From contig JAGYJZ010000002.1 of assembly GCA_018401875.1 (NCBI GenBank), positions 202,806 to 266,805 on the forward strand: a stretch of 64,000 nt of DNA, given 5' to 3'. Numbering within the stretch: the first letter of the stretch is position 1; every line of letters begins with the position of its first letter. Positions 1 through 12,487 of this stretch are shown here, in pieces. Source of the stretch: Salibacteraceae bacterium. GTDB lineage: Bacteria > Bacteroidota > Bacteroidia > Flavobacteriales_G > Salibacteraceae. Under the pieces are notes generated by a model. The model was not told where the DNA came from, searched no databases, and worked only from the letters and a program-made list of their open reading frames with translations. A program made the translations under genes and the position numbers.

Positions 1-192
1 TCCTTTTTCTCCATCAAGAAAAGTAATTGCACTTTCTGTTGACCCTGTGTTTTTATATCCTGGGTCAATTGTAATTAACCCTGACTGACCTCTTAACTTA
101 GATATATCTAAGGCTTTCTCGTTCTCTGTACCTTCTACTACAGGAAGCTTATATACTTCTCCGCCAAAGTGTAATTCTGCAAAATCTGACAT
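1..192 (-). CDS. gltA: citrate synthase, N-terminal part (runs off the window)
   Basis: Reverse-strand translation MSDFAELHFGGEVYKLPVVEGTENEKALDISKLRGQSGLITIDPGYKNTGSTESAITFLDGEKG is typical of the citrate synthase N-terminus. Confidence 0.9.
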   Translation of the reverse strand, partial: MSDFAELHFGGEVYKLPVVEGTENEKALDISKLRGQSGLITIDPGYKNTGSTESAITFLDGEKG

Positions 193-284
193 CTTCTCTT
201 ATTTTCTTATTAATCTGATTACTCCTTCACATCGAAGGCTCACGAAAGTAATACGCAATACTGTCAATTACAAGCAAGGTAATG

Positions 285-1574
<1,290 letters not shown>

Positions 1575-2699
1575 TTAAATTTCTATCGTTTGGTGTTTGG
1601 CGCTCTTGATCATTTCTACGAAATCATCAAATAAATAGCGTGAATCGTGCGGGCCAGCAGATGATTCGGGATGGTACTGCACAGAAAAAACGTGCTTATT
1701 CTTCAGTCTTATACCTGCCAATGTATCATCATTTAAGTGCACGTGCGTGATTTCTATGTCTTCGCGTAATTCAGCCACTTTTCTATCAACCACAAATCCA
1801 TGATTTTGAGAGGTTATTTCACATTTTCCTGTAGCGATATTCATGATAGGATGATTGATCCCTCTATGTCCATTGTGCATTTTATAGGTTGTCAATCCTG
1901 AAGCCAATGCGAGTAATTGATGACCTAGGCATATTCCAAACATTGGAATTCCTGTCTCAATCAGCTTTTGAATCAATTTGACAGAGTCATGCATCACCGA
2001 AGGATCACCGGGTCCGTTGCTCAGCATTATTCCATCTGGGCTCCATGCCGTTATTTCTTCCACAGAAGCATTCATCGGAAACACCTTTAACTTACAACCT
2101 CGCTCACTCAAACATCGCAAGATATTTGTCTTTACACCAAAATCAATAACTGAAACTTTGATTTCAGCAGTAGGATCGCCATAATCGAACACTTCTTTGG
2201 TGCACACTTTTGATGAAAGTTCTAGACCTGCCATGCTTGGAACTTTTGAAAGTCTTGTTTTCAGCTCATCAAGATCTAGAATCTCACTAGAAATAATAGC
2301 ATTCATTGCTCCCTTATCCCGGACATGGCGAACCAGTGCCCGTGTATCAACGTCAGAAATCCCGACCAATTTTTGTCGTTCAAAGTAGGTCTGCACCGAT
2401 TCCGTTGCTGCTGCTCGTGAAAACACCTGCGAAAACTTCTTGCAAACTAAACCGGCAATTTTTACAGATTCTGATTCTACCTCTTCATCGTGAATACCAT
2501 AATTTCCGATATGTGACGGAGTCATGAGTAGTATCTGGCCGAAATATGACGGGTCAGTAAAAATTTCTTGGTAGCCGGTCATGCCTGTATTAAATGCTAT
2601 TTCACCTGAGGTAGTGCCGATCATGCCAGCGGCTTTCCCCCAATAATGAGTTCCGTCTTCGAGTAAAATTACTGCTGTTTGTCCTTCCTTATATTTCAT
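1575..2699 (-). CDS. carA: carbamoyl-phosphate synthase small subunit
   Basis: NTGMTGYQEIFTDPSY, class I amidotransferase GICLGHQ. Confidence 0.98.
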   Translation of the reverse strand: MKYKEGQTAVILLEDGTHYWGKAAGMIGTTSGEIAFNTGMTGYQEIFTDPSYFGQILLMTPSHIGNYGIHDEEVESESVKIAGLVCKKFSQVFSRAAATESVQTYFERQKLVGISDVDTRALVRHVRDKGAMNAIISSEILDLDELKTRLSKVPSMAGLELSSKVCTKEVFDYGDPTAEIKVSVIDFGVKTNILRCLSERGCKLKVFPMNASVEEITAWSPDGIMLSNGPGDPSVMHDSVKLIQKLIETGIPMFGICLGHQLLALASGLTTYKMHNGHRGINHPIMNIATGKCEITSQNHGFVVDRKVAELREDIEITHVHLNDDTLAGIRLKNKHVFSVQYHPESSAGPHDSRYLFDDFVEMIKSAKHQTIEI

Positions 2700-2724
2700 A
2701 GGGCAATATTGTCAATTTTTAGGC

Positions 2725-2757
2725 AAAAAAAAGAGGATAGGTTGACCCTATCCTCTG
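2725..2757 (-). terminator. Rho-independent terminator after rplQ, end of the ribosomal super-operon
   Basis: Minus strand GAGGATAGG-GTCAA-CCTATCCTC (9-bp stem) followed by T8. Confidence 0.85.
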
Positions 2758-2785
2758 CGTATTTTCAACAAGTTTGAAACATCAA

Positions 2786-3400
2786 TTACTTGTCTCCTTC
2801 TTTTTTCTCTTCCGATTCTGATTTTGCATCAGTTTCAGGAGCTTTTGCTTCTTCAGCTTTTGTCTCTTCTAATTCAGTCACTTCTACTTCAGTCACTTCT
2901 TCAGCTTCTGCTACAACAGGTGCAGCCTCGGCTTTTGGTGCTGACTTAGTTTCTGCTTTTTCAGCAGACGCTCCTGTGCCAGTGCCTCTTCTAGATCGTC
3001 TAGTTTTCTTCGCTGCTGACTTCGAATCTGTAGTGTAAATCTCATTGAAATCAACCAATTCAATCAGGCACATTTCAGCAGAGTCACCTGAACGGAAACC
3101 TGTTTTAATGATTCGAGTATAGCCTCCTGGTCGCTCAGCAACTTTCGGTGCTACTTCTCTAAACAGTTCTGTAACAGCCTCCTTGCTTTGAAGTTGACTG
3201 AACACTAATCTCCTGGAATGTGTAGTATCACTTTTTGACTTTGTAATCAAAGGTTCAACATACCCTCGAAGAGCTTTAGCTTTAGCCAATGTTGTGCTTA
3301 TACGCTTGTGCGTAATGAGTGCATTGGCAAGGTTCATCATCAACGCATTTCTATGCGAAGTGGTTCTACCTAATTGATTGATTTTATTACGATTTCTCAT
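2786..3400 (-). CDS. rplQ: 50S ribosomal protein L17 with long acidic C-terminal tail
   Basis: [29 protein letters not shown]. Confidence 0.97.
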   Translation of the reverse strand: MRNRNKINQLGRTTSHRNALMMNLANALITHKRISTTLAKAKALRGYVEPLITKSKSDTTHSRRLVFSQLQSKEAVTELFREVAPKVAERPGGYTRIIKTGFRSGDSAEMCLIELVDFNEIYTTDSKSAAKKTRRSRRGTGTGASAEKAETKSAPKAEAAPVVAEAEEVTEVEVTELEETKAEEAKAPETDAKSESEEKKEGDK

Positions 3401-3420
3401 TGCTCAAATATCAAGCGTTC

Positions 3421-4413
3421 TTATTCCTTTTCTAACAAATATTTTCCTACGTTCATTCCAAAGTGAAGCCCTTTAATCTGAACCAAATCTTCTAGCTCCG
3501 TTAGGGATTTTTTACCAAAGTTTCTAAACTTAAGTAAGTCATTCTTTTCAAACGTCACAAGATCACCAAGGGTTTCAACATCGGCAGCTTTCAGACAATT
3601 GAGGGCACGAACTGAAAGGTCCATGTCTACCAATTTAGTCTTTAACAACTGACGCATGTGAAGCGTATTCTCATCTAATTCTTCTTCTGCTTTCTTTTCA
3701 ACTTGATCAAGCGTAATACGCTCATCGCTGAACAACATAAAGTGATGGATCAAAATTTTAGCTGCTTCCTTTAATGCTTCCTTAGGGTGAATAGACCCAT
3801 CAGAATCAATATCGAAAATCAACTTCTCGTAGTCAGTCTTTTGTTCGACACGATAATTCTCAATCGTGTAACGCACGTTGCGTATCGGAGTAAATACTGA
3901 ATCCAAGAAGATCGTTCCAAGGGCAGCGTTAGCAGTCTTGTTCTCTTCAGAAGGCACATATCCACGTCCTTTTCCTATGGTTACTTCCATTTCAAAGGTT
4001 ACTGATTCGTCCATGTGACAAATTACGTGATCAGGATTCAACACTTGAAACGAGGTAGTAAATTTACCTATGTCACCAGCCGTGAATTTATCTTGGCCAC
4101 TTACCTTGATGCGCACTTTTTCAGTGTCATCCTCTTTTATTTGTTGCTTAAAGCGAACTTCTTTAAGGTTGAGAACAATTTCGGTGACGTCTTCGATAAC
4201 TCCCTTCAGGGTGCTGAATTCGTGATCAACGCCTTCAATTCGAATTGAAGTGATTGCGAACCCCTCCAAAGAAGACAATAAAATTCTTCTAAGGGCATTC
4301 CCGATGGTAATACCATAACCTGGTTCGAGCGGACGGAATTCAAACTGACCTTTAAAGTCGTCTGCCTGAATCATTATGACCTTATCTGGTCTTTGAAAAT
4401 CTAAAATTGCCAT
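3421..4413 (-). CDS. rpoA: DNA-directed RNA polymerase subunit alpha
   Basis: [23 protein letters not shown]; alpha-CTD at the C-terminus. Confidence 0.99.
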   Translation of the reverse strand: MAILDFQRPDKVIMIQADDFKGQFEFRPLEPGYGITIGNALRRILLSSLEGFAITSIRIEGVDHEFSTLKGVIEDVTEIVLNLKEVRFKQQIKEDDTEKVRIKVSGQDKFTAGDIGKFTTSFQVLNPDHVICHMDESVTFEMEVTIGKGRGYVPSEENKTANAALGTIFLDSVFTPIRNVRYTIENYRVEQKTDYEKLIFDIDSDGSIHPKEALKEAAKILIHHFMLFSDERITLDQVEKKAEEELDENTLHMRQLLKTKLVDMDLSVRALNCLKAADVETLGDLVTFEKNDLLKFRNFGKKSLTELEDLVQIKGLHFGMNVGKYLLEKE

Positions 4414-4438
4414 ATTATTTTTCTTCAGTTTTAATTGA

Positions 4439-4499
4439 ATCTGAGTGTCTTCGTTTGAGTAGCTTGAAGAAGAGCGCCTTCAAACATTTTTGCTCAGAT
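4439..4499 (-). ncRNA. candidate structured intergenic RNA element between rpsD and rpoA
   Basis: Outer complementary arms ATCTGAG (4439-4445)/CTCAGAT (4493-4499); inner alternatives GTTTGA (4453-4458)/TCAAAC (4480-4485) and TTGAAG (4464-4469)/CTTCAA (4478-4483). Confidence 0.4.
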
Positions 4500-4515
4500 A
4501 CAATGGATTGGTTAA

Positions 4516-5124
4516 TTATTTAGAGTACAATTCAACGATCAATTGCTCGCGGATATTTTCCGGGATTTGATCTCTTGTTGGAGCTACGATGTAGGTTCCA
4601 GACAATGTGACCTTATCAAAGTCGAGCCAAGGATAATTTTTAACTGAACTACCACTCACAGAATTTGAAATTGCTTCAAGAGATTTTGATTTCTCTCTTA
4701 CTGCAATCACGTCACCTGGTTTCAAGTGGTAAGATGGTATATTTACGATATCACCATTTACAGTGATGTGCCTGTGGGCTACCAACTGACGAGCACCTCT
4801 TCGAGATGGAGCAATGCCCAAACGAAAAACGGTGTTATCTAGTCTTGACTCACACAGCATCAAAAGGTTTTCACCTGTAATGCCTTTTCTTCTTGAAGCC
4901 TCAGCAAAAAGATTCGAAAATTGACGTTCAAGAATTCCGTAAGTATACTTTGCCTTTTGCTTTTCTTGAAGCTGAACTGCATATTCAGACTGCTTCATTC
5001 TTCGCTTGTTAGGCCCGTGCATTCCCGGTCCGTAATTCTTGCGCTCAAGTGCCTTGTCTGGTCCAAAAATAGGATCTCGGAACTTTCTTGCGATTTTAGA
5101 CTTGGGTCCTGTGTATCTTGCCAT
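4516..5124 (-). CDS. rpsD: 30S ribosomal protein S4
   Basis: [16 protein letters not shown]4 RNA-binding domain [13 protein letters not shown]. Confidence 0.99.
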   Translation of the reverse strand: MARYTGPKSKIARKFRDPIFGPDKALERKNYGPGMHGPNKRRMKQSEYAVQLQEKQKAKYTYGILERQFSNLFAEASRRKGITGENLLMLCESRLDNTVFRLGIAPSRRGARQLVAHRHITVNGDIVNIPSYHLKPGDVIAVREKSKSLEAISNSVSGSSVKNYPWLDFDKVTLSGTYIVAPTRDQIPENIREQLIVELYSK

Positions 5125-5136
5125 TTCTTCTCGTTA

Positions 5137-5520
5137 TTAAACTCTTCTTCTTTTTGATGGTCTGCAACCGTTGTGCGGTAGCGGAGTTACGTCATTGATC
5201 TCGGTCACTTCAATACCCATATTTGCGATACTTCGGATTGCGCTTTCACGACCCGAGCCGGGTCCTTTAACGTAAACTTTTACTTTGCGTAGGCCAGATT
5301 CATGTGCAACTTTGGCACAGTCCTGAGCACACATTTGTGCTGCATAAGGAGTATTCTTCTTGGAACCTCGGAAACCCATCTTTCCTGCAGATGACCAAGA
5401 AATCACATCACCATTAGCATTGGTCAACGAAACAATAATGTTGTTGAATGATGCGTGGATGTGTGCTTCTCCTAACGCGTCTACTTTTACTTTCTTCTTT
5501 TTTGTCTGAGTCTTCGCCAT
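5137..5520 (-). CDS. rpsK: 30S ribosomal protein S11
   Basis: [46 protein letters not shown]. Confidence 0.99.
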   Translation of the reverse strand: MAKTQTKKKKVKVDALGEAHIHASFNNIIVSLTNANGDVISWSSAGKMGFRGSKKNTPYAAQMCAQDCAKVAHESGLRKVKVYVKGPGSGRESAIRSIANMGIEVTEINDVTPLPHNGCRPSKRRRV

Positions 5521-5543
5521 GGAAAACGTGTTCTAATTAATTA

Positions 5544-5921
5544 TTACTTAGTTGCCTTCTTCTTGTTCGCAACAGTCTTTCTTTTTCCTTTTCGAGTACG
5601 GCTGTTATTCTTGGTGCGCTGACCACGAAGTGGTAAACCCACTCTGTGACGTACACCTCTATAACAACCAATATCCATTAAGCGCTTAATGTTCAGCTGG
5701 ACCTCTGAACGAAGCGCACCTTCTACCTTGATATTTTGATTGATGTATTCTCTCACTAGAGCCAATTCATCATCATTCCATTCACTGACTTTTTTACTCC
5801 AGTCAATGCCTGCTTTTGTCAAAATCTCTTGAGCCTTCGAACGTCCTATACCAAAGATGTAGGTTAGTCCGATTTCGCCTCTTTTGTTTCTTGGTAGATC
5901 TATACCTGCTATACGAGCCAT
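5544..5921 (-). CDS. rpsM: 30S ribosomal protein S13
   Basis: [26 protein letters not shown]. Confidence 0.99.
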   Translation of the reverse strand: MARIAGIDLPRNKRGEIGLTYIFGIGRSKAQEILTKAGIDWSKKVSEWNDDELALVREYINQNIKVEGALRSEVQLNIKRLMDIGCYRGVRHRVGLPLRGQRTKNNSRTRKGKRKTVANKKKATK

Positions 5922-5931
5922 ATCTTAAATT

Positions 5932-6048
5932 TTATCCTTGTCTTTGTTTGTGTTTCGGATTCTTCTTATTGATGACATAAACACGTCCTTTTCTCTTGAC
6001 GATTTTATCATCAGCAGATCTCTTTTTTACGGATGCTCTAATTTTCAT
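5932..6048 (-). CDS. rpmJ: 50S ribosomal protein L36, not in the supplied ORF track
   Basis: Manual reverse translation [38 protein letters not shown], located between rpsM and infA. Confidence 0.97.
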   Translation of the reverse strand: MKIRASVKKRSADDKIVKRKGRVYVINKKNPKHKQRQG

Positions 6049-6059
6049 GATCCAGCCTA

Positions 6060-6278
6060 TTATTTGTATCTGTATGTAATTCTACCTTTTGACAAATCGT
6101 AAGGTGACATTTCCACCTTTACCTTATCTCCAGGCAATATTTTAATATAATGCATGCGCATCTTTCCAGAAATATGTGCAGTTATAACGTGCCCATTTTC
6201 AAGTTCAACGCGAAACATCGCATTCGATAATGCTTCTGTAATCGTACCGTCTTGTTCTATGGACGCCTGTTTTGCCAT
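6060..6278 (-). CDS. infA: translation initiation factor IF-1
   Basis: [41 protein letters not shown]. Confidence 0.99.
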   Translation of the reverse strand: MAKQASIEQDGTITEALSNAMFRVELENGHVITAHISGKMRMHYIKILPGDKVKVEMSPYDLSKGRITYRYK

Positions 6279-6285
6279 GTTTCTG

Positions 6286-7065
6286 TTATGCTTCTATTTT
6301 TAATTTTTCTTCTATAAACTCAAATGTTGAAAGCACTTCTGCCTTTCCTTTTCTTACTACGATGGTATGCTCAAAATGGGCTGAAGGTTTCCGATCAGCT
6401 GTCACAATGGTCCATCCATCTCTTAGTTGGCTTACCTCTTTTTTACCTTGATTGATCATCGGCTCAATTGCTATCACCAACCCTTCAACCAAAACAGGAC
6501 CTCTCCCTCGTTTTCCGAAATTCGGAACCTCAGGCGCCTCGTGCAATTTCTTACCAAGACCATGTCCTACCAACTCTCTTACCACACCATAGCCATTTCG
6601 TTCTGCTTCAAATTGAACTGCATAACCTATATCACCTACGCGATTACCAGCAATGGCTTGTTCTATTCCAAGCATCAAACTTCTTTTTGTGGTTTCAAGT
6701 AGGTCATCCACCTCTTTTGAAACCTCACCTACTTTAAACGTGTAGGCTGAATCACCATAGTATCCATTCATCAAAACTCCACAGTCTACGGATAGGATGT
6801 CTCCATCTACCACTTCCTTTTTATCAGGAATTCCGTGCACAACTGCTTCATTTTTAGAAATGCATAAACTATTTGGGAAGCCATTGTAGTTCAAAAAACC
6901 AGGCACTGCACCGTGGTCATGTATGAACTCATAAGCTCGTTTATCCAATTCTAAAGGAGTCACCCCGGGTCTAACCAAGGAAGCTACTTCTGCTAAAGTT
7001 TTTCCAACAAGTAAAGAACTTTCTCTAATTAACGCTATCTCTTCTTCGCTTTTACCTCTCAACAT
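6286..7065 (-). CDS. map: type I methionine aminopeptidase
   Basis: [29 protein letters not shown]. Confidence 0.98.
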   Translation of the reverse strand: MLRGKSEEEIALIRESSLLVGKTLAEVASLVRPGVTPLELDKRAYEFIHDHGAVPGFLNYNGFPNSLCISKNEAVVHGIPDKKEVVDGDILSVDCGVLMNGYYGDSAYTFKVGEVSKEVDDLLETTKRSLMLGIEQAIAGNRVGDIGYAVQFEAERNGYGVVRELVGHGLGKKLHEAPEVPNFGKRGRGPVLVEGLVIAIEPMINQGKKEVSQLRDGWTIVTADRKPSAHFEHTIVVRKGKAEVLSTFEFIEEKLKIEA

Positions 7066-7076
7066 ATCAATCTATC

Positions 7077-8408
7077 TTAGCCAGCCATTCCAAAAGCGGA
7101 GGAAGAGCGGCCCTTTATTTTTCCTGATTTCATTAAACCATCATAATGTCTCATCAACAGGTGACTTTCAATTTGTTGAAGTGTATCTAGGATCACCCCA
7201 ACCATAATCAAAAGTGACGTACCTCCGAAGAAGTAGGCAAATCCTGTCGACACTCCTGCGATCATCGCAAAAGCCGGCAAAATTGCAACAATTCCTAGGA
7301 ATATGGAACCAGGAAGTGTAATTCTTGAAAGAACGTTGTCTAGGAACTCTGAAGTCTTCTTTCCTGGCTTAACACCTGGAATAAAGCCACCGTTTCTTTT
7401 TAAGTCTTCAGCCATTTGATTTGGATTGACCGTAATCGCTGTGTAGAAATAAGTAAATGCTATTATCAGGATAAAGAATACAAAGTTGTACCAGAATCCA
7501 GTAATATCAGCGAATGCCGATGCGAATCCCGTAGCAGTATCAGAGCTTGTGAAACCCACCAACGTGATTGGCAAGAACATCAAAGCTTGCGCGAAAATGA
7601 TTGGCATTACACCCGCTGCATTCACTTTCAGAGGAATGTACTGACGAACTCCACCGTATTGTTTGTTACCTACTACCTTTTTTGCGAAATTCACGGGTAT
7701 CCTCCGAGTGCCCTGCACCAGCGCAACTGTTGCAATGGTTACTAAAAGAAGGAAAACAAGTTCGATCAACAACATCACAAAACCACCAGCGCTTGCCCTC
7801 TGCTCGATCTCAAAGAAGAAGGAACTCGGAAGTTGAGCGATAATACCGATCATAATGATCATTGAAATACCATTTCCGATGCCTTTATCGGTAATTTTTT
7901 CTCCTAACCACATCACAAATACAGTTCCTGTAATGAGCAATACGATCGTGCTAATCCACCAAAAAGTTGTTGTACCACCCGCAACTGCTTGCGCAGGGAT
8001 TTGAGTAGATATGTAACTCGGAGCTTGAAAAGCAGTGATCGCGATGGTTAAAAACCGCGTATATTGATTAATCTTTCTTCGTCCGCTCTCACCTTCCTTT
8101 TGCATTTTCTGAATGGCTGGAACGGCAATTCCCATAAGCTGCATCACGATGGAAGCAGAAATGTAAGGCATGATACCTAAAGCGAAAACGGAAGCCCTCG
8201 AAAAGGCACCACCTGCAAATATGTTAAGCAGGGCTGCAATTCCTGAAGCCTCACCATTAACCTCACCCAAAACAGCTGGATCAACACCTGGAAGTACCAC
8301 GAAGGCACCCAAGCGATAGATCAATAGAAATCCGAGGGTATTTAAAATTCGTACCCTAAGATCTTCGATCTTCCAAATGTTCTGAAGTGTTTCTATAAAT
8401 CTTTTCAT
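7077..8408 (-). CDS. secY: preprotein translocase subunit SecY
   Basis: RLGAFVVLPGVDP, GIMPYISASIVMQL. Confidence 0.99.
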   Translation of the reverse strand: MKRFIETLQNIWKIEDLRVRILNTLGFLLIYRLGAFVVLPGVDPAVLGEVNGEASGIAALLNIFAGGAFSRASVFALGIMPYISASIVMQLMGIAVPAIQKMQKEGESGRRKINQYTRFLTIAITAFQAPSYISTQIPAQAVAGGTTTFWWISTIVLLITGTVFVMWLGEKITDKGIGNGISMIIMIGIIAQLPSSFFFEIEQRASAGGFVMLLIELVFLLLVTIATVALVQGTRRIPVNFAKKVVGNKQYGGVRQYIPLKVNAAGVMPIIFAQALMFLPITLVGFTSSDTATGFASAFADITGFWYNFVFFILIIAFTYFYTAITVNPNQMAEDLKRNGGFIPGVKPGKKTSEFLDNVLSRITLPGSIFLGIVAILPAFAMIAGVSTGFAYFFGGTSLLIMVGVILDTLQQIESHLLMRHYDGLMKSGKIKGRSSSAFGMAG

Positions 8409-8410
8409 GC

Positions 8411-8863
8411 TTATTCTATGATCTTTGTAGATCCACCTTTTGATTCGATTGCTTCTTTAGCTGTTTTCGAGAATGCGTGCACTTCAACCGAAAGTTTAGA
8501 CTTCAGTTCGCCACGACCCAATACTTTAATAAGATCTTTCTTACCAACGATTGATTTCTCCACTAAAAAAGCAGCATTGATTTCTGTTGTTTTGTACTGA
8601 TCAGCAAGTGCTTGAAGAGTGTCGAGATTAATTCCGTGAAATTCTTTTCTGTTTGGATTCTTGAAGCCAAACTTAGGCACACGTCTTTGAAGTGGCATTT
8701 GACCACCTTCAAAACCAACCTTTTTTGAATAACCGCTTCTAGACTTGGCACCTTTGTGCCCTCGAGACGCTGTTCCTCCACTGCCAGAACCTTCACCTCG
8801 ACCTAGTCGTTTGTTGTTCTTTTTAACAGAACCTTTTGCGGGTTTTAAATTACTTAAGTCCAT
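8411..8863 (-). CDS. rplO: 50S ribosomal protein L15
   Basis: LKPAKGSVKKNNKRLGRGEGSGSGGTASRGHKGAKSRSG. Confidence 0.99.
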   Translation of the reverse strand: MDLSNLKPAKGSVKKNNKRLGRGEGSGSGGTASRGHKGAKSRSGYSKKVGFEGGQMPLQRRVPKFGFKNPNRKEFHGINLDTLQALADQYKTTEINAAFLVEKSIVGKKDLIKVLGRGELKSKLSVEVHAFSKTAKEAIESKGGSTKIIE

Positions 8864-8872
8864 AATTGTGGA

Positions 8873-9055
8873 TTATTTAACGTCTTCGACTTTTAATAAA
8901 TGGTTCACTTTATTGATCATTCCGATGATTTGTGGCGTGCCCACAACTTCAACAGTGGAATTCATCTTCTTTAGACCAAGTGCAGCAACAGTTGCCTTTT
9001 GATCTCCTGGTCTTTTGATGGTTGAACGAACCAATGTTAGTTTAAACTTTTCCAT
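8873..9055 (-). CDS. rpmD: 50S ribosomal protein L30
   Basis: [35 protein letters not shown]. Confidence 0.97.
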   Translation of the reverse strand: MEKFKLTLVRSTIKRPGDQKATVAALGLKKMNSTVEVVGTPQIIGMINKVNHLLKVEDVK

Positions 9056-9061
9056 ATTTTC

Positions 9062-9580
9062 TTATCCGTTGAACACTGTATCAAGGTTAACTCCTCTTTG
9101 ACGAGCAACTGTGTTTGCGTCACGCAATTGCGTTAATGCTTCGATAGTCGCTTTCACCACGTTTGCAGGATTCGATGAACCTTTAGACTTGGCGAGCACA
9201 TCGGTAATTCCGACACTTTCCAACACAGCGCGCATCGCACCACCGGCTATAACTCCAGTACCATGAGAAGCAGGCTTTAGGAATATAAATGCACCACCAA
9301 ATCGCCCCAATTGCTCGTGTGGAACTGTTCCACCTTGAATTGGCACTTTGATGAGGTTTTTCTTAGCATCATCGATGGCTTTCTCAATAGCACTTGTAGC
9401 TTCTTTGGCCTTTCCAAGACCGTGACCTACAACTCCATTTTCATTTCCAACCACAACTACTGCTGAGAATCCAAAAGCACGTCCACCTTTGGTAACTTTA
9501 GTTACTCTTCTTACTTCTACAAGACGGTCTTTCAACTCGATCTCGCTTGACTTTACTCTTTTTATGTTTTCGCTTGCCAT
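9062..9580 (-). CDS. rpsE: 30S ribosomal protein S5
   Basis: [32 protein letters not shown]. Confidence 0.99.
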   Translation of the reverse strand: MASENIKRVKSSEIELKDRLVEVRRVTKVTKGGRAFGFSAVVVVGNENGVVGHGLGKAKEATSAIEKAIDDAKKNLIKVPIQGGTVPHEQLGRFGGAFIFLKPASHGTGVIAGGAMRAVLESVGITDVLAKSKGSSNPANVVKATIEALTQLRDANTVARQRGVNLDTVFNG

Positions 9581-9591
9581 GTCGGTTGCTC

Positions 9592-9945
9592 TTAGAATTT
9601 TAATCCATTCTCACGTGCTGCCTCGGCTAAAGCCTTTACACGTCCGTGATACAAATAGCCATTACGATCAAATACTACTTCACTTACACCAGCAGCTGTT
9701 GCTGCCTCTGCGATCTTCTTTCCGATCAAAGTTGCTTGTTCGATCTTTGAAATCCCTTTGGTTGACTTATCACCTAAAGATGATGCAGCAGCCAGTGTTT
9801 TTCCATCCAAATCATTAATGACTTGAGCGTAGATCTCTTTGTTACTTCTGAAAACCGACAATCTAGGTGTCTCTGTAGTTCCAGTAATATTTTTACGGAT
9901 ACGCTTCTTAATTCGCGTTCTCCTTTGTAATTTGCTAAGTGCCAT
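9592..9945 (-). CDS. rplR: 50S ribosomal protein L18
   Basis: [29 protein letters not shown]. Confidence 0.99.
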   Translation of the reverse strand: MALSKLQRRTRIKKRIRKNITGTTETPRLSVFRSNKEIYAQVINDLDGKTLAAASSLGDKSTKGISKIEQATLIGKKIAEAATAAGVSEVVFDRNGYLYHGRVKALAEAARENGLKF

Positions 9946-9954
9946 TCTTACTAC

Positions 9955-10509
9955 TTATTTTTTAGCGGCCGACTTACCGGCTTTTCTTCTAATCTGTTCA
10001 CCTACGTAACGAATACCTTTTCCTTTGTACGGCTCAGGCTTTCTCAATGATCTCAACTTAGCGGCAACTTGCCCGATGAGTTGTTTATCGTGTGATTCAA
10101 ACGTCACGATAGGATTTTTACCTCTTTCTTGCTCTGCCTTTACAGAAACTTCCGATGGAATTTCAAACAAAACGTTGTGCGAATACCCTAAAGACAGCTC
10201 TAGTTTTTGACCTTGAACTGCTGCTCGGTAACCTACACCAACCAATTCTTGTTTAATGGTAAAACCATTTGAAACGCCTTCGATCATATTGCTCACCAAC
10301 GAACGGTAAAGTCCGTGTTTTGAGCGTTGATCTTTGTGATCGTTTTCTCGTGCAAAGGTAATGACGTTGTCCTCAATAGATACCGAGATACAATTATCAA
10401 TTTCTTGCTTCAATTCTCCCTTCGTTCCTTTAACATGTATGGTGTTTCCATCCATCTTAACTTCAACTCCTGCGGGAATTGTTATTGGTGCTTTTCCAAT
10501 TCGTGACAT
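9955..10509 (-). CDS. rplF: 50S ribosomal protein L6
   Basis: MSRIGKAPITIPAGVEV; KPEPYKGKGIRY. Confidence 0.99.
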   Translation of the reverse strand: MSRIGKAPITIPAGVEVKMDGNTIHVKGTKGELKQEIDNCISVSIEDNVITFARENDHKDQRSKHGLYRSLVSNMIEGVSNGFTIKQELVGVGYRAAVQGQKLELSLGYSHNVLFEIPSEVSVKAEQERGKNPIVTFESHDKQLIGQVAAKLRSLRKPEPYKGKGIRYVGEQIRRKAGKSAAKK

Positions 10510-10520
10510 TATTCAATCTT

Positions 10521-10922
10521 TTAATAGACGTAACACAAAACTTCTCCTCCTACCTTGTCTTGACGTGCTTCTTTATCGCTCATCAACCCTTTCGATGTTG
10601 AAAGTATAGCGATTCCTAAGCCGTTCAATACGCGAGGCAGGCTATCAGACCCGGTGTACTTTCGTAAACCTGGCTTACTGATTCTCTTCAAGCCTTTAAT
10701 GGCCGAAGACTTCGTTACCTTATCATACTTCAATGCAATTTTAATATTGCCTTGGGGACCTTCCTCTTCAAACTTATAATTGAGGATGTATCCTTTTTCA
10801 AAGAGAATCTTTGTCATCTCTTTCTTAATGTTCGATGCAGGAATGTCCACTACACGGTGATTAGCGCTTATTGCGTTTCTCAACCTCGTTAGGTAATCTG
10901 CTATTGGATCAGTAACAACCAT
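10521..10922 (-). CDS. rpsH: 30S ribosomal protein S8
   Basis: [33 protein letters not shown]. Confidence 0.99.
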   Translation of the reverse strand: MVVTDPIADYLTRLRNAISANHRVVDIPASNIKKEMTKILFEKGYILNYKFEEEGPQGNIKIALKYDKVTKSSAIKGLKRISKPGLRKYTGSDSLPRVLNGLGIAILSTSKGLMSDKEARQDKVGGEVLCYVY

Positions 10923-10952
10923 CTTTTCTTCTTTCTTTAAATCTGTCTTGAA

Positions 10953-11222
10953 TTACCAGCTTGCTTTTGATACTCCAGGAATCAACCCTTGATTCGCCAT
11001 TTCACGGAACAACACTCTTGATATACCAAATTGACGCATATAACCTCTTGGTCGACCAGTCAATTGACATCTATTGTGCAGTCTCACAGCAGAGGAGTTT
11101 TTTGGAAGTTTTTGCAACTCTTCCCACTTTCCTTCTGCTTTTAATTGAGCGCGCTTTTCTGCATATCTATCAACCATTTGTTGACGTTTGCGCTCTCTGG
11201 CTTTCATTGATTCCTTTGCCAT
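10953..11222 (-). CDS. rpsN: 30S ribosomal protein S14 (zinc-free form)
   Basis: [40 protein letters not shown]; no CxxC zinc ligands. Confidence 0.98.
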   Translation of the reverse strand: MAKESMKARERKRQQMVDRYAEKRAQLKAEGKWEELQKLPKNSSAVRLHNRCQLTGRPRGYMRQFGISRVLFREMANQGLIPGVSKASW

Positions 11223-11225
11223 AAC

Positions 11226-11777
11226 TTATTTTTTGAATGGTAATCCAAATGCTTTTAATAATTCAAAACCTTCTTCGTCAGTGTTGGCTGATGTCACAAA
11301 CGTGATATCCATTCCTGTCACTCTAACGATCTTATCAATATCTATTTCTGGGAAGATGATTTGTTCAGTAATTCCCAAGTTGTAATTTCCTCTTTTGTCG
11401 AATCCTTTCGGGTTGATTCCTCTAAAGTCTCTGGTACGCGGTAATGAAACAGAAATAAACCTGTCTAAAAATTCGTACATCATGTCGCCTCTCAAGGTAA
11501 CTTTCGCTCCAATAGGCATTCCTTTTCTCAACTTGAAGTTTGAAATGTCCTTCTTAGCGTAAGTGGCAATTGCTTTCTGACCAGAAATCAAGCCCATTTC
11601 TTGAACCGCACTTTCGATCACTTTCTTATCGGCTGTAGCGTCACCAAGTCCTTGGTTTAAAACTATTTTCTGAAGTCTAGGCACTTGCATTACGCTGCTG
11701 TACTGAAACTTTTCTTTTAGAGCACCAACGATTTCTTCGTTGTACTGCTTCTTTAATCGTGGCGTGTATTCACTCAT
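11226..11777 (-). CDS. rplE: 50S ribosomal protein L5
   Basis: [22 protein letters not shown]. Confidence 0.99.
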   Translation of the reverse strand: MSEYTPRLKKQYNEEIVGALKEKFQYSSVMQVPRLQKIVLNQGLGDATADKKVIESAVQEMGLISGQKAIATYAKKDISNFKLRKGMPIGAKVTLRGDMMYEFLDRFISVSLPRTRDFRGINPKGFDKRGNYNLGITEQIIFPEIDIDKIVRVTGMDITFVTSANTDEEGFELLKAFGLPFKK

Positions 11778-12097
11778 TTGATTACCTCCCCTGATCTTTT
11801 AGAATATCTAACTTTTACTCCTGCTTCATCTACTTTTCTACCTATTCTGCATGGCTTGCCATCTTTAGGATCAGCATGCAACAGGTTTGAAATATGAATA
11901 GGACCTTCTTTTTTTACGATGCCACCATCAGGATTTGCTGCGCTTGGCTTTGAGTGAACTGAAATCATATTCAATCCTTCTACCAACGCGCGCATTTTCT
12001 CACGGTTTACTTCAAGCACTCTGCCACTCTTTCCCTTTTCATTACCGGAAATAACCACTACTTGATCACCTTTTTTTATGTGCAATTTCTTTTGCAT
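11774..12097 (-). CDS. rplX: 50S ribosomal protein L24
   Basis: [23 protein letters not shown]. Confidence 0.99.
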   Translation of the reverse strand: MQKKLHIKKGDQVVVISGNEKGKSGRVLEVNREKMRALVEGLNMISVHSKPSAANPDGGIVKKEGPIHISNLLHADPKDGKPCRIGRKVDEAGVKVRYSKRSGEVIK

Positions 12098-12109
12098 TTC
12101 TTCTCTTTT

Positions 12110-12478
12110 TTAAAGCACCTCAGGGGCCAACGAAACGATTTTCATGAACTGTTTTTCACGCAATTCTCTTGCCACTGGGCCAAAAATTCGTGTTCCTCTC
12201 ATTTCTCCTCCTTGATTCAAAAGAACTACAGCATTCTCATCAAATCGGATATAAGAACCATCATTGCGTCTTACTTCCTTTCTGGTTCGAACAACAACAG
12301 CTCGGCTTACTGCGCCTTTTTTAATATTTCCTGAAGGCATTGCTTCCTTCACGGAAACAACCACGGTATCACCGATACTTGCGTACCTTCTTTTCGTTCC
12401 TCCAAGTACCCGAATACACAAAACCTCTTTGGCTCCGCTATTATCGGCAACTTTCATTCGTGACTCCTGCTGTAACAT
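12110..12478 (-). CDS. rplN: 50S ribosomal protein L14
   Basis: [27 protein letters not shown]. Confidence 0.99.
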   Translation of the reverse strand: MLQQESRMKVADNSGAKEVLCIRVLGGTKRRYASIGDTVVVSVKEAMPSGNIKKGAVSRAVVVRTRKEVRRNDGSYIRFDENAVVLLNQGGEMRGTRIFGPVARELREKQFMKIVSLAPEVL

Positions 12479-12487
12479 CTTTAAATC

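Noticed and set aside
6427-6737. Overlapping plus-strand ORFs of 91 and 89 aa opposite map
   Set aside because: Antisense to a well-conserved gene, low-complexity composition, no recognisable domain; shadow ORFs
7416-7843. Plus-strand ORFs of 109 and 80 aa opposite secY
   Set aside because: Antisense shadow ORFs, no start context or domain
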